Shown piece by piece: positions 1 through 7,543 of a stretch of 64,000 bases of DNA. Positions within the stretch are counted from its first letter, which is position 1; each line of letters starts with the position of its first letter. A model generated the notes under the pieces. That model did no database searches. It saw nothing but the letters and a program-made list of their open reading frames with translations, and was not told the DNA's origin. Origin of the DNA: Burkholderiales bacterium (GTDB taxonomy: Bacteria; Pseudomonadota; Gammaproteobacteria; Burkholderiales; Burkholderiaceae_C); NCBI GenBank assembly GCA_016213325.1, contig JACRAY010000029.1, positions 248,001 to 312,000 on the forward strand, read 5' to 3'. The position numbers were made by a program, and so were the translations under genes.

Positions 1-84
1 GCCCTCGGCTTCGGTGATTTCGAGTTCGGAGACGTTGGACTCGGAGACCAGGTCGATCAGGGTCTTGAGTTTGCGCAGGTCCAT
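1..84 (-). CDS. accB: Biotin carboxyl carrier protein of acetyl-CoA carboxylase, N-terminal fragment
   Basis: Only the first 28 codons are in the window; the gene runs off the left edge. The start is the ATG at 82-84, preceded by a GGAGAG ribosome site. The N-terminus MDLRKLKTLIDLVSES followed by an acidic LEITEAEG stretch matches the AccB family, which carries biotin for the carboxylase step that starts fatty acid synthesis. The biotinyl domain with its lysine lies outside the window, so the call rests on the N-terminal signature and on the TlpA-like gene just upstream, a neighbour often seen in Burkholderiales. Confidence 0.8.
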   Translation of the reverse strand, partial: MDLRKLKTLIDLVSESNVSELEITEAEG

Positions 85-115
85 GTTCTCTCCAACGGTT
101 CTTTCTGGAAGGAAC

Positions 116-137
116 GCGAATTTACAGCAAAATTCGC
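116..137. promoter_or_regulatory. Palindrome in the accB upstream region
   Basis: An inverted repeat GCGAATTT-ACAGCA-AAATTCGC, with perfect 8-base arms, lies 32 bases upstream of the accB start in an AT-rich stretch (about 110-175) that contrasts with the GC-rich surroundings. It is well placed to be a transcription factor site or part of the accB promoter. No factor is identified; the function is inference. Confidence 0.35.
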
Positions 138-203
138 TTACTTCTTTCTATTGACCGCTTTTTCTTTTATCGGGGCGCCGAACGGTTGGCACCCCCAGAG
201 GCT

Positions 204-722
204 TCAGGCGAGCTGCGACCACGCCTTCAGGTCGGCCTCGCTGACCCGGCCCATTCTACGCTGGCGCACCGAGCCGTCCGCAGCGACCACCACCGTGAAG
301 GGCAGCCCGCCCACCTTGTTGCCCAGCGCCCGGGTCAGTTCGGTGCCCTGCATCCCGGCCAGGCCGATCGGGTAGCTGACCGGCGTGCGCTGCAGGAAGG
401 TCCGCACCGCGCTCGGCTGGTCGATGGCCAATCCCAGCACGGTCCAGCCTTTTGCCGCATTTTGACGGAAGAAGGCGTCCAGCAAGGGCATTTCCTCGAC
501 GCAAGGCGGGCACCAGGTCGCCCAGAAATTGAGCAGCAGGGGCCGGCCTCGCAGGCTGCCCATGGCCAGTTGCGTGCCCACGGGCGTCTGGAAGCTCAGG
601 GGCCAGAGAGTGCCTTCCAGCTCGGACATTTCGCCCGGCCGGTAGCGCCACCACGCCACGCCGGCGCCAGCCGCAATCGCAGCGATGCCCACGCCCCCGA
701 CCAGCCAGCGGCGGCGCGTCAT
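204..722 (-). CDS. TlpA/ResA-family thiol:disulfide oxidoreductase
   Basis: This 172-residue protein has an N-terminal membrane anchor (about residues 6-24) followed by a thioredoxin fold with the active site WCPPC at 70-74 and the cis-proline region GLP at 139-141. The family acts in the periplasm, usually reducing apocytochrome c or other cysteine pairs. Its ATG overlaps the stop of the upstream gene (ATGA), so the two are translationally coupled. It reads towards accB on the same strand. The substrate cannot be told from sequence. Confidence 0.85.
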   Translation of the reverse strand: MTRRRWLVGGVGIAAIAAGAGVAWWRYRPGEMSELEGTLWPLSFQTPVGTQLAMGSLRGRPLLLNFWATWCPPCVEEMPLLDAFFRQNAAKGWTVLGLAIDQPSAVRTFLQRTPVSYPIGLAGMQGTELTRALGNKVGGLPFTVVVAADGSVRQRRMGRVSEADLKAWSQLA

Positions 723-1312
723 GCCTGCCCTTCCTCGACGAGCTTGCGCACCGCGGCCAGGTCCCCGCGCGGTACGCGGCCCTTCGAGTCGCGGCGCAAC
801 GCGCCACGCAGGTCATCGTGGTCGTGGACGAGCAGGTGAACCCCGACGTGCTCGCCCAGTTCGGGGCTCAGGCTGGAGATGCTCAGCGCATCCACCGATT
901 CGCCGTTGAAGCCGGTGACGGATCGCGGCTCATAGGAAACTCCCTTGTCGACCAGCAGGAGCTCGGCCGACTTGGGGTCGTCGCAGAACAGCTGGATGTA
1001 GATGTCGGACAGCCGGGTCGCGCTCCCGTGCCAGACCGCCCCACCCAGGTGCGGGCGGAACTCGGCCAGCCGTTCCATCCAGGTAAGCGCCAGCTTGCGC
1101 AGCGCCGCCAGCTCGCGCGGCTGGGTGTCGGCGCAGAACACCGAGATGTATTCACGCACGGCTTCTTCCACCGTGTCGTTGTCCGGCAGCGCCGAGCGGG
1201 CAGCCAGCCCGAGTTGCTTGGCGGCACGGCGCTTGGCCGGGCCGTACTCCAGCCCTTCTTCCACCACCAGCCGAGCCGCCGCTGCGGCGATCTCCATCCC
1301 GACGCTGTCCAT
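719..1312 (-). CDS. Conserved protein of unknown function, possibly nucleotidyltransferase-like
   Basis: This 197-residue soluble protein begins at the ATG at 1310-1312. The N-terminal half is helical. Around residues 93-104 it reads WHGSATRLSDIY, faintly like the GS-x(n)-D pattern of minimal nucleotidyltransferases, followed by an acidic FCDDPKSAE segment. No confident domain was recognised. Its stop overlaps the start of the TlpA-like gene, and it is divergent from the acyl-CoA synthetase with a 45-base gap. The nucleotidyltransferase idea is inference only. Confidence 0.6.
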   Translation of the reverse strand: MDSVGMEIAAAAARLVVEEGLEYGPAKRRAAKQLGLAARSALPDNDTVEEAVREYISVFCADTQPRELAALRKLALTWMERLAEFRPHLGGAVWHGSATRLSDIYIQLFCDDPKSAELLLVDKGVSYEPRSVTGFNGESVDALSISSLSPELGEHVGVHLLVHDHDDLRGALRRDSKGRVPRGDLAAVRKLVEEGQA

Positions 1313-1357
1313 CCGTCGATTGTGCACGTACAGTGCCGCGAGAAAGAGGAGACCTAT

Positions 1358-2986
1358 ATGAAGTCCACGATGATGGCGGCGCCGCTTTCGCTGAACCACC
1401 TGCTGGAGCGCGCCGGCAAGCTGTTCGCGGCGAACGAGATCGTTTCGCGGCTGCCCGACAAGACGCTCAGGCGGCACAGCTACGGCGAGTTCTACCGCCG
1501 CGCACGCGCCCTGGCCCATGCCTTGCAGGGCGCGGGGCTGCGCAAGGGTGACCGCGTCGCCACTCTCAGCTGGAACCACCACGCGCACCTGGAGTGCTAC
1601 TTCGGCATCCCGGCGGCGGGCGGGGTGATGCACACGCTCAACCTGCGCCTTTCGCCCGACGAGATCGGCTGGATCGCAGGCAACGCCGAAGACCGCTTCC
1701 TGATCGTCGACGACGTGCTGCTGCCGCTCTACAAGCAGTTTGCCCACCTGCACAAGTTCGAGAAGGTGATCGTGTTCCCGTTCTCGGGTGCCGCCGTGCC
1801 CGCCGGATTCGACGACTACGAAGCACTGCTGGCCCGCGCCGACCCGGACGGTTTCAGCTATGCCGGGCATGACGAGGACGACCCGGTCGCGATGTGCTAC
1901 ACGTCGGGCACGACGGGGCGGCCCAAAGGCGTCGTGTATTCGCACCGCTCGACCGTGCTGCACACGCTGGTGGCGAGCCTGGGCGACTTCTGGGGCCTGC
2001 GCGGCACCGACGTGGTGCTGCCGGTCACGCCCATGTTCCATGCCAATTGCTGGGGCATGCCCTACGGCGTGGTGATGATGGGCGTGAAGGTCGTGTTCCC
2101 CGGCCCCCACCTGCACCCGGAAGACCTGCTGGACCTGATGCAACTGGAGCCGCCGACCCTGTCGCTGGGCGTGCCCACCATCTGGCTCGGGCTGATCCAG
2201 GCTTTCGATGCCGCCCAGTCGGCCGGCTCGCCGAACCACGGCCGCTGGAAGCTGCCGCGCGGCATGAAGTCGATGGTGGGCGGGGCAGCCGTACCCGAGT
2301 CGCTGATCCGCGCTTTCGACCGCCACGGGGTCTGGATCAAGCAGGGCTGGGGCATGACGGAGACCTCGCCGGTCTGCACCGTTGCGTACCCGCGCGACGA
2401 GCTGGGCGAGGCCACCGACGACGTGAAGTACGCCCGCGCCGCCACTGCGGGCGTGCCCGTGCCGCTGGTAGACCTGCGCGTTTGGGGCGACGAGGGCGAG
2501 TTGCCATGGGACGGCAAGAGCGTGGGCGAGATCCAGGTGAGCGGGCCCTTCATCACGGGCTCCTACCACCGTGTGCCGGTGGAGCCCGACAAGTTCACCG
2601 CCGACGGCTGGCTGCGCACCGGCGACGTGGCCGCCGTCGACGAGCTGGGCTTCGTGCGCATCACCGACCGCACCAAGGACCTGGTCAAGTCGGGTGGCGA
2701 GTGGATCAGTTCGGTGGACCTCGAGAACGCCCTGATGGGCCACCCCGCCGTCGCCGAAGCGGCCGTGATCGCGATTCCCGACGAGAAGTGGAGCGAACGC
2801 CCGCTCGCCTGCGTGGTGCTGAAGCAGGGCGCGCAAGCCACCGCCGCAGACTTCGCCCCGCACCTGCTCAAGCACGGCTTCGCCAAGTGGCAACTACCCG
2901 ACCGCTACGAGTTCATCGATGCGATCCCGCGCACCTCGACGGGGAAGTTCTGGAAGCTGAAGTTGCGGGAGCGGTTTCCTAAGTAG
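1358..2986 (+). CDS. Long/medium-chain acyl-CoA synthetase (AMP-forming)
   Basis: A 542-residue ANL-superfamily enzyme that activates a carboxylic acid, probably a fatty acid, to its CoA thioester through an acyl-AMP. The P-loop signature YTSGTTGRPKG is at 181-191, GWGMTE at 330-335, the hinge RTGD motif near 430 and the C-terminal catalytic lysine in STGKFWK at about 530. The ATG at 1358 is chosen because AGAGGAG lies 7 bases upstream, and because upstream codons of the longer open frame do not look coding. The chain length preference is not readable. Confidence 0.88.
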   Translation: MKSTMMAAPLSLNHLLERAGKLFAANEIVSRLPDKTLRRHSYGEFYRRARALAHALQGAGLRKGDRVATLSWNHHAHLECYFGIPAAGGVMHTLNLRLSPDEIGWIAGNAEDRFLIVDDVLLPLYKQFAHLHKFEKVIVFPFSGAAVPAGFDDYEALLARADPDGFSYAGHDEDDPVAMCYTSGTTGRPKGVVYSHRSTVLHTLVASLGDFWGLRGTDVVLPVTPMFHANCWGMPYGVVMMGVKVVFPGPHLHPEDLLDLMQLEPPTLSLGVPTIWLGLIQAFDAAQSAGSPNHGRWKLPRGMKSMVGGAAVPESLIRAFDRHGVWIKQGWGMTETSPVCTVAYPRDELGEATDDVKYARAATAGVPVPLVDLRVWGDEGELPWDGKSVGEIQVSGPFITGSYHRVPVEPDKFTADGWLRTGDVAAVDELGFVRITDRTKDLVKSGGEWISSVDLENALMGHPAVAEAAVIAIPDEKWSERPLACVVLKQGAQATAADFAPHLLKHGFAKWQLPDRYEFIDAIPRTSTGKFWKLKLRERFPK

Positions 2987-3002
2987 TCTCCGGCGGGGCT
3001 TT

Positions 3003-3114
3003 GAACGCAGAAGACGCAGAAACTCGCAGAAACCGCAGAAGGGCATTCCAAGGAAAAGACTCTTCGATTATTTCCTTCAGCGCCTTCTGCGCAACTTCTG
3101 CGTCTTCTGCGTTC
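3003..3114. repeat. Inverted-repeat element with 19-base arms, copy 1
   Basis: The arm GAACGCAGAAGACGCAGAA (3003-3021) is repeated exactly in reverse complement at 3096-3114, with further CGCAGAA/TTCTGCG units between. It fills most of the gap between the acyl-CoA synthetase and mpl. A second copy with identical arms lies between ftsA and ftsZ (37180-37273), so this is a dispersed palindromic element and could form a long hairpin. No open reading frame inside looks real. Confidence 0.85.
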
Positions 3115-3170
3115 CGGCTGTCCGTATTGCTGTAACGATCCGGCTTACACAGCGACAGGATAATCCGCAG

Positions 3171-4559
3171 ATGCACATCCACATCCTCGGCATCTGCGGC
3201 ACCTTCATGGGCGGGCTGGCTGCGCTGGCGCGGGAGGCCGGGCACAAGGTGACCGGCTGCGACGCGGGCGTGTACCCGCCCATGAGCGACCAGCTGCGCG
3301 CGCTGGGCATCGACCTCGTCGAAGGCTACGACGCCGGCCAGCTCGCGACCCATCCCGACTGCTGGGTGGTCGGCAACGTCGTCTCGCGCGCGCGCCTGGC
3401 CGACGGCTCGCCCAGATACCCGCTGATGGAAGCGATCCTCGACTCGGGCGAGCGCTACACGAGCGGCCCGCAATGGCTGGCCAAGCACGTGCTGCAGGGC
3501 CGCCACGTGCTGGCGGTCGCCGGCACGCACGGCAAGACGACCACCACCGCCATGCTCGCGTGGATCCTCGAGCACGCGGGGCTGGAACCCGGCTTCCTGG
3601 TGGGCGGCGTGCCGGTCAACTTCGGCGTGTCCGCGCGCCTCGGCCGCGGCCGAACCTTCGTGATCGAGGCCGACGAGTACGACACGGCCTTCTTCGACAA
3701 GCGCAGCAAGTTCGTGCACTACCGGCCGCGCACGGCGATCCTGAACAACCTGGAGTTCGACCACGCCGACATCTTCGACGACCTGGCCGCCATCGAGCGC
3801 CAGTTCCACCACCTGCTGCGCACCGTGCCGCCCAGCGGGCGAGTGGTGGCCAACGGCCTCGAGGAGAGCCTGCAGCGCGTGCTGCACATGGGCTGCTTCA
3901 GCGAGCAGCGCAGCTTCGGCGCGGCCACCAGCGACTTCACCGCGCAGGGCGAGCCGCATGCGTTCGACGTGCTCGAGCACGGCCGGGTGGTGGCGCGCGT
4001 CGAGTGGGACCTGACCGGCGTGCACAACCAGCTCAACGCGCTGGCTGCGATAGCCGCTGCGCAGCACGTCGGCGTTTCGCCGCAGGCCGCAGCGAGTGCG
4101 CTGCGCGAGTTCCGCAACGTGAAGCGCCGCATGGAAGTGCGTGGTGTGGTGCGCGGCATCACGATCTACGACGACTTTGCGCACCATCCCACGGCGATCC
4201 GCACGACCATCGACGGCCTGCACCGCCGCGCGGGCCACGCGCGCATCCTTGCAGTGTTCGAGCCGCGCAGCAACACGATGAAGCTGGGCACGATGAAGGC
4301 GCAGCTGCCGTGGAGCCTGGAGCAGGCCGACCTGGCCTTCTGCCACGCCGGCAACCTGGGCTGGGACCCGCGCGATGCGCTGCAGCCCATGGGTGCGCGG
4401 GCGCAGGTCGCGAACTCGATCGACGAACTGGTGCAGCAGGTATGCGAAGCCGCGCGCCCGGGCGACCACATCGTGTGCATGAGCAACGGCGGCTTCGGCG
4501 GCGTGCACGGCAAGCTGCTGGCCGCCTTGCAGTTCGCAGAGAGCGTCAGCGAGGCCTGA
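3171..4559 (+). CDS. mpl: UDP-N-acetylmuramate:L-alanyl-gamma-D-glutamyl-meso-diaminopimelate ligase
   Basis: A 462-residue Mur-ligase-family protein of cell wall recycling. It attaches recovered tripeptide to UDP-MurNAc in the cytoplasm, bypassing MurC-MurE. The N-terminus MHIHILGICGTFMGG is the Mpl signature; ATP binding GTHGKTTTT is at 118-126, and the central domain has the expected EADEYDTAFFD segment. Length fits the family. It stands alone on the plus strand after the palindromic repeat, and its 3' end overlaps the convergent gene by 14 bases. Confidence 0.95.
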   Translation: MHIHILGICGTFMGGLAALAREAGHKVTGCDAGVYPPMSDQLRALGIDLVEGYDAGQLATHPDCWVVGNVVSRARLADGSPRYPLMEAILDSGERYTSGPQWLAKHVLQGRHVLAVAGTHGKTTTTAMLAWILEHAGLEPGFLVGGVPVNFGVSARLGRGRTFVIEADEYDTAFFDKRSKFVHYRPRTAILNNLEFDHADIFDDLAAIERQFHHLLRTVPPSGRVVANGLEESLQRVLHMGCFSEQRSFGAATSDFTAQGEPHAFDVLEHGRVVARVEWDLTGVHNQLNALAAIAAAQHVGVSPQAAASALREFRNVKRRMEVRGVVRGITIYDDFAHHPTAIRTTIDGLHRRAGHARILAVFEPRSNTMKLGTMKAQLPWSLEQADLAFCHAGNLGWDPRDALQPMGARAQVANSIDELVQQVCEAARPGDHIVCMSNGGFGGVHGKLLAALQFAESVSEA

Positions 4560-5550
4560 GGGGCGCGGGCGCCGTGGCGCCCCTGGCCGTGACGGCGCGT
4601 TCGAGTGCGTCGGGCGGCAGGCTGGGGGGCGCCGACAACAGCACCGAGTCGTTGACTTCCAGCCGGCGCGTGGCGCGCGCAGCGGCGCGGCCCGGGTTGG
4701 ACGTGATGGCCCCCACGAGATACAGCGCCGCCAGGTCCCGCGCAAGCAGGGGCAAGGCCATGCCGGTGCGCACATGCAGCTCGGCCATCGTCGCGCAACC
4801 TGCCGACAGTTCGCGCAGCAGCAGCAGGTGGCTGTCGCGCAGCAGCCGGTGGGCCAGCCGCGGCGACCGGCGGAAGTACAGCAGGCCGCTGCGGTAGTGC
4901 GGCGGCAGCAGGTCGCGCCCCGAGCGATTGGCGAACTGCCACATCAGCTCCGACAGGCTCAGGCGCGCAAAACTCTCGGGGACTTCGGGCTCGCCGGCGC
5001 AGCGCCGCCACATCGCATCGACGAAGTCGCCGGGCTGCGCCGTAGGCAAAACGCCGACCGCGCCTCGCAGGTCCACGATGGCCAGCAGGCGGCCCTCATG
5101 CAACACCTCGAACACGCCCGTGCCCAGCGCCGCGTGGTGCTGCAGCAGCGAGTCGGCCAGGCAGAACTGCGCCACCAGCGGCTGCAGCCATGCGGCAAAG
5201 CGGTCGAGCAGCGCATGCACCTCGGCCGGATCGTCGAAGCGAAAGGCGATGCCGGGCTCGATGGCTGCTGCCGGCAGGGGTTGGGCCACGCCGAGCGGCC
5301 GGTCGACCTCGGACAGGTTCAGGTGGACCGAGCGCGACTGCGGCGTGCCGGGGCCGATGCGCAGCACCCCTTCGGAGACGACCAGCGCGCGGCCACCGTT
5401 GATGCAAAGAGCATCGGCCTCGGTGAAAGGGGCCAGTTGCCAGCCGGGCTGGCCGGCTGGCCGCTCGGCAAGCAGGTACTGCGCTTCGTCGATCTGCCTG
5501 GCGGTAAAACCGGCCAGGCCAAGTCGCAGCGCGGGAAGCTCGGGCGTCAT
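4546..5550 (-). CDS. Conserved hypothetical protein with winged-helix-like C-terminal segment
   Basis: This 334-residue protein starts at the ATG at 5548-5550. No family was recognised. Residues roughly 235-290, containing LLRELSAGCATMAEL and LPLLARDLAALYLVGAITS, read like a small winged helix (helix, turn, recognition helix, wing), so DNA binding or a regulatory role is possible. The N-terminal two thirds are unannotated alpha/beta sequence without transmembrane segments. It is convergent with mpl and lies downstream of aroG on the same strand. Confidence 0.6.
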   Translation of the reverse strand: MTPELPALRLGLAGFTARQIDEAQYLLAERPAGQPGWQLAPFTEADALCINGGRALVVSEGVLRIGPGTPQSRSVHLNLSEVDRPLGVAQPLPAAAIEPGIAFRFDDPAEVHALLDRFAAWLQPLVAQFCLADSLLQHHAALGTGVFEVLHEGRLLAIVDLRGAVGVLPTAQPGDFVDAMWRRCAGEPEVPESFARLSLSELMWQFANRSGRDLLPPHYRSGLLYFRRSPRLAHRLLRDSHLLLLRELSAGCATMAELHVRTGMALPLLARDLAALYLVGAITSNPGRAAARATRRLEVNDSVLLSAPPSLPPDALERAVTARGATAPAPLRPR

Positions 5551-5618
5551 GGGGTGTCGCAGAATGTGACACCACTGTAACAATCCCGTTACGGTTTGTA
5601 AACCGGGATGAATACCAA

Positions 5619-6749
5619 TTACTTGCTGCGCCGCCGCAGGACCGCCTCGGCCAGCACGTCCAGCAGGGCCAGCGAATCGCCCCAGCCCAGGCACGCGTCG
5701 GTGATGCTCTTGCCGTACTCCAGCGCCGACGAATCGTCCTTGCCCGGCGTGAACTTCTGGGCACCGCCGTTCAGGTGGCTTTCCACCATCAGGCCGAACA
5801 CGTTGCGCGAGCCCCGGGCCACCTGCGCCGCGATGTCGCGCGCCACCTCGAGCTGCTTTTCATGCTGCTTGCTGCTGTTGGCATGGCTGCAGTCGACCAT
5901 CAGCGTGGGATTCAGGCGCGCCGCTTCCAGCTCCTTGCAGGCCGCCGCCACGCTCTGCGCGTCGTAGTTGGGCGACTTGCCGCCGCGCAGGATCACGTGG
6001 CAGTCCTTGTTGCCGTTGGTCTGCACGATGGCGACCTGCCCGTTCTTGTGCACCGACAGGAAGTGGTGGCCGCGCGCCGCCGCCTGGATCGCGTCGGTGG
6101 CGATCTTGATGTTGCCGTCGGTGCCGTTCTTGAAGCCGATGGGCGCCGACAGGCCGCTGGCCAGCTCGCGGTGTACCTGGCTCTCGGTGGTGCGCGCGCC
6201 GATGGCGCCCCACGAGATCAGGTCGCCGATGTATTGCGGCGAGATCACGTCCAGGAACTCGCTGCCCGCCGGCAGGCCCAGCCGGTTGATCTCGATCAGC
6301 AGCTGGCGCGCGATGCGCAGCCCCTCGTCGATGCGGTAGCTCTCGTCGAGGTAAGGGTCGTTGATCAGCCCCTTCCAGCCCACCGTGGTGCGCGGCTTCT
6401 CGAAGTACACGCGCATCACGATCTCCAGCGTATCCTTGTGCTTCTCGCGCGCTTCCTTTAGCCGGCGCGCATAGTCGATCGCCGCGTTCGGGTCGTGGAT
6501 GGAGCACGGCCCGATCACCACCAGCAGGCGGTCGTCCTTGCCTTGCATGATGTCGTGGATGGCGCGCCGCGTGCGGGTGATGAGCGCTTCCACCGGCGTG
6601 CCGGCGATCGGGAAGAAGCGGATCAGGTGCTCGGGAGGAGGCAACACGGTGATGTCCTTGATGCGCTGGTCGTCGGTCTGGCTGGTTCGGTCGACGGGGT
6701 GCGCATACCAGGGCTCTGCGGCGGCAGTGGCGGGCTTCGGCGGCGTCAT
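5619..6749 (-). CDS. aroG: 3-deoxy-7-phosphoheptulonate synthase, class I (AroG/F/H type)
   Basis: This 376-residue enzyme condenses phosphoenolpyruvate and erythrose 4-phosphate to DAHP, the committed step of the shikimate pathway. GPCSIHD (80-86), RVYFEKPRTTVGWKG, GARTTESQ, FKNGTDG and DCSHANS carry the class I active-site and metal residues. Length is slightly over the E. coli enzymes (about 350) because of a short N-terminal arm. A leader peptide rich in Phe/Tyr/Trp and a terminator lie upstream, implying attenuation by aromatic aminoacyl-tRNA supply. Which amino acid gives allosteric feedback is not readable. Confidence 0.95.
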   Translation of the reverse strand: MTPPKPATAAAEPWYAHPVDRTSQTDDQRIKDITVLPPPEHLIRFFPIAGTPVEALITRTRRAIHDIMQGKDDRLLVVIGPCSIHDPNAAIDYARRLKEAREKHKDTLEIVMRVYFEKPRTTVGWKGLINDPYLDESYRIDEGLRIARQLLIEINRLGLPAGSEFLDVISPQYIGDLISWGAIGARTTESQVHRELASGLSAPIGFKNGTDGNIKIATDAIQAAARGHHFLSVHKNGQVAIVQTNGNKDCHVILRGGKSPNYDAQSVAAACKELEAARLNPTLMVDCSHANSSKQHEKQLEVARDIAAQVARGSRNVFGLMVESHLNGGAQKFTPGKDDSSALEYGKSITDACLGWGDSLALLDVLAEAVLRRRSK

Positions 6750-6781
6750 GGGCGGTGTCCTCTGGGTTTGTGTGCGGGCAT

Positions 6782-6809
6782 AAAAAAACCGCCGGGGTTT
6801 CCGGCGGTT
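6782..6809 (-). terminator. Intrinsic terminator (attenuator) in the aroG leader
   Basis: Read on the minus strand, a 9-base-pair stem AACCGCCGG/CCGGCGGTT with a 5-base loop is followed directly by seven U residues, all upstream of the aroG start. The 3' half of the stem, CCGGCGG, also occurs at 6856-6862 inside the leader peptide gene. That earlier copy could pair with the terminator's 5' arm instead, giving a mutually exclusive antiterminator. The structure is seen in the sequence; the switching is inference from classical amino acid attenuators. Confidence 0.85.
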
Positions 6810-6842
6810 GGTTGGGGGCTGTGCGCTTGCTGCTGGGTACGC

Positions 6843-6908
6843 TCAGGCCTCTCGACCGCCGGGGGGCGTGGAGAACCAGAAGTACGCAAAAAAGCAAGCG
6901 CGAGCCAT
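6843..6908 (-). CDS. Aromatic-rich leader peptide of aroG
   Basis: A 21-codon frame (ATG at 6906-6908, TGA at 6843-6845) holds the run FFAYFWF at residues 6-12: four Phe, one Tyr and one Trp in seven codons. The last codons, encoding PPGGRE, overlap the segment (6856-6862) able to pair with the downstream terminator arm, the layout expected of a regulatory leader. No clear Shine-Dalgarno sequence precedes it. A TTGACA hexamer lies at 6963-6968 but without a good -10 partner, so the promoter is unresolved. Confidence 0.8.
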   Translation of the reverse strand: MARACFFAYFWFSTPPGGREA

Positions 6909-6964
6909 GAAGCCGAATGTAGCACAAGGCTGCGGCAGTGCAGCAAAAGTCACGGCCGGCTGTG

Positions 6965-7528
6965 TCAAAGCCGCAACTTCTTCCACCACTGGATGGCGCG
7001 CGCGACCTGCGGCTCGGACGGATTGACGTGGTCCATGGGCTGCGTGTCGTCGCCTTTGGGCTCGCTGGCACGCCACTGGTCGTACATGTCGATCATGAGC
7101 ATGCCTTCGCCCAGGGTGCGCCAGCCGACCATCTCGAAGTCCATGGCCGACAGGCCCAGTTCCTGGCTGTCCGGCCCGCCCTCCAGTAGCCATTGCCCGA
7201 TCAGCACGCGGAAGTTGTTCAGCGCCTGCAGGTAGCCCGCGTACTCGTACAGGCTGCGCCATGCCAGGCTGAGCCCCACCACCAGGTTGCGGTGCGTGCG
7301 CAGCACCGTGAGCAGGTCCACCAGTTGCGGCGCCACCAGGTCGCGCCGCCGGTTCAGCCTGAGCGCCGCCACGATCGCCTCGATGTGCACGGCCATGTGC
7401 GCCATGCTGTCGGTCAGCATCCGGCTGTCTTCGTCCGAGACCGCACTGCGCAGGAACTGGCTCAACTCGCCGAACGAGTTGATGCTGGGCAGGTTGGTCC
7501 CGGGATCGAGCGGAAGGCGCGAATGCAT
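6965..7528 (-). CDS. Conserved hypothetical protein
   Basis: This 187-residue protein is largely helical, with no signal peptide or membrane segment. The N-terminal part has PSINSFGELSQFLRSAVSDEDSR; the C-terminus ends in basic VARAIQWWKKLRL. No domain was recognised. It reads in the same direction as tldD, 15 bases after the tldD stop, so it is probably co-transcribed. The gene lies between tldD and the aroG leader, and its stop codon overlaps a TTGACA hexamer. The function is unknown. Confidence 0.65.
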   Translation of the reverse strand: MHSRLPLDPGTNLPSINSFGELSQFLRSAVSDEDSRMLTDSMAHMAVHIEAIVAALRLNRRRDLVAPQLVDLLTVLRTHRNLVVGLSLAWRSLYEYAGYLQALNNFRVLIGQWLLEGGPDSQELGLSAMDFEMVGWRTLGEGMLMIDMYDQWRASEPKGDDTQPMDHVNPSEPQVARAIQWWKKLRL

Positions 7529-7543
7529 GCCAGCCGTGCCTGC

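Noticed and set aside
3003..3114. Repeated CGCAGAA units as a CRISPR-like array
   Set aside because: Units are short, inverted around a centre and lack spacers of uniform length; no cas gene is nearby.
5551..5618. Hairpins ATCCCG...CGGGAT and GGTGTC...GACACC as aroG terminator or operator
   Set aside because: No U-tract and no known motif; the region also holds the start of the downstream unknown gene.
6963..6968. TTGACA as the -35 box of the aroG leader promoter
   Set aside because: No acceptable -10 hexamer lies 16-18 bases downstream, and the later TGCTACATT would start transcription too close to the leader ATG. Left unassigned.
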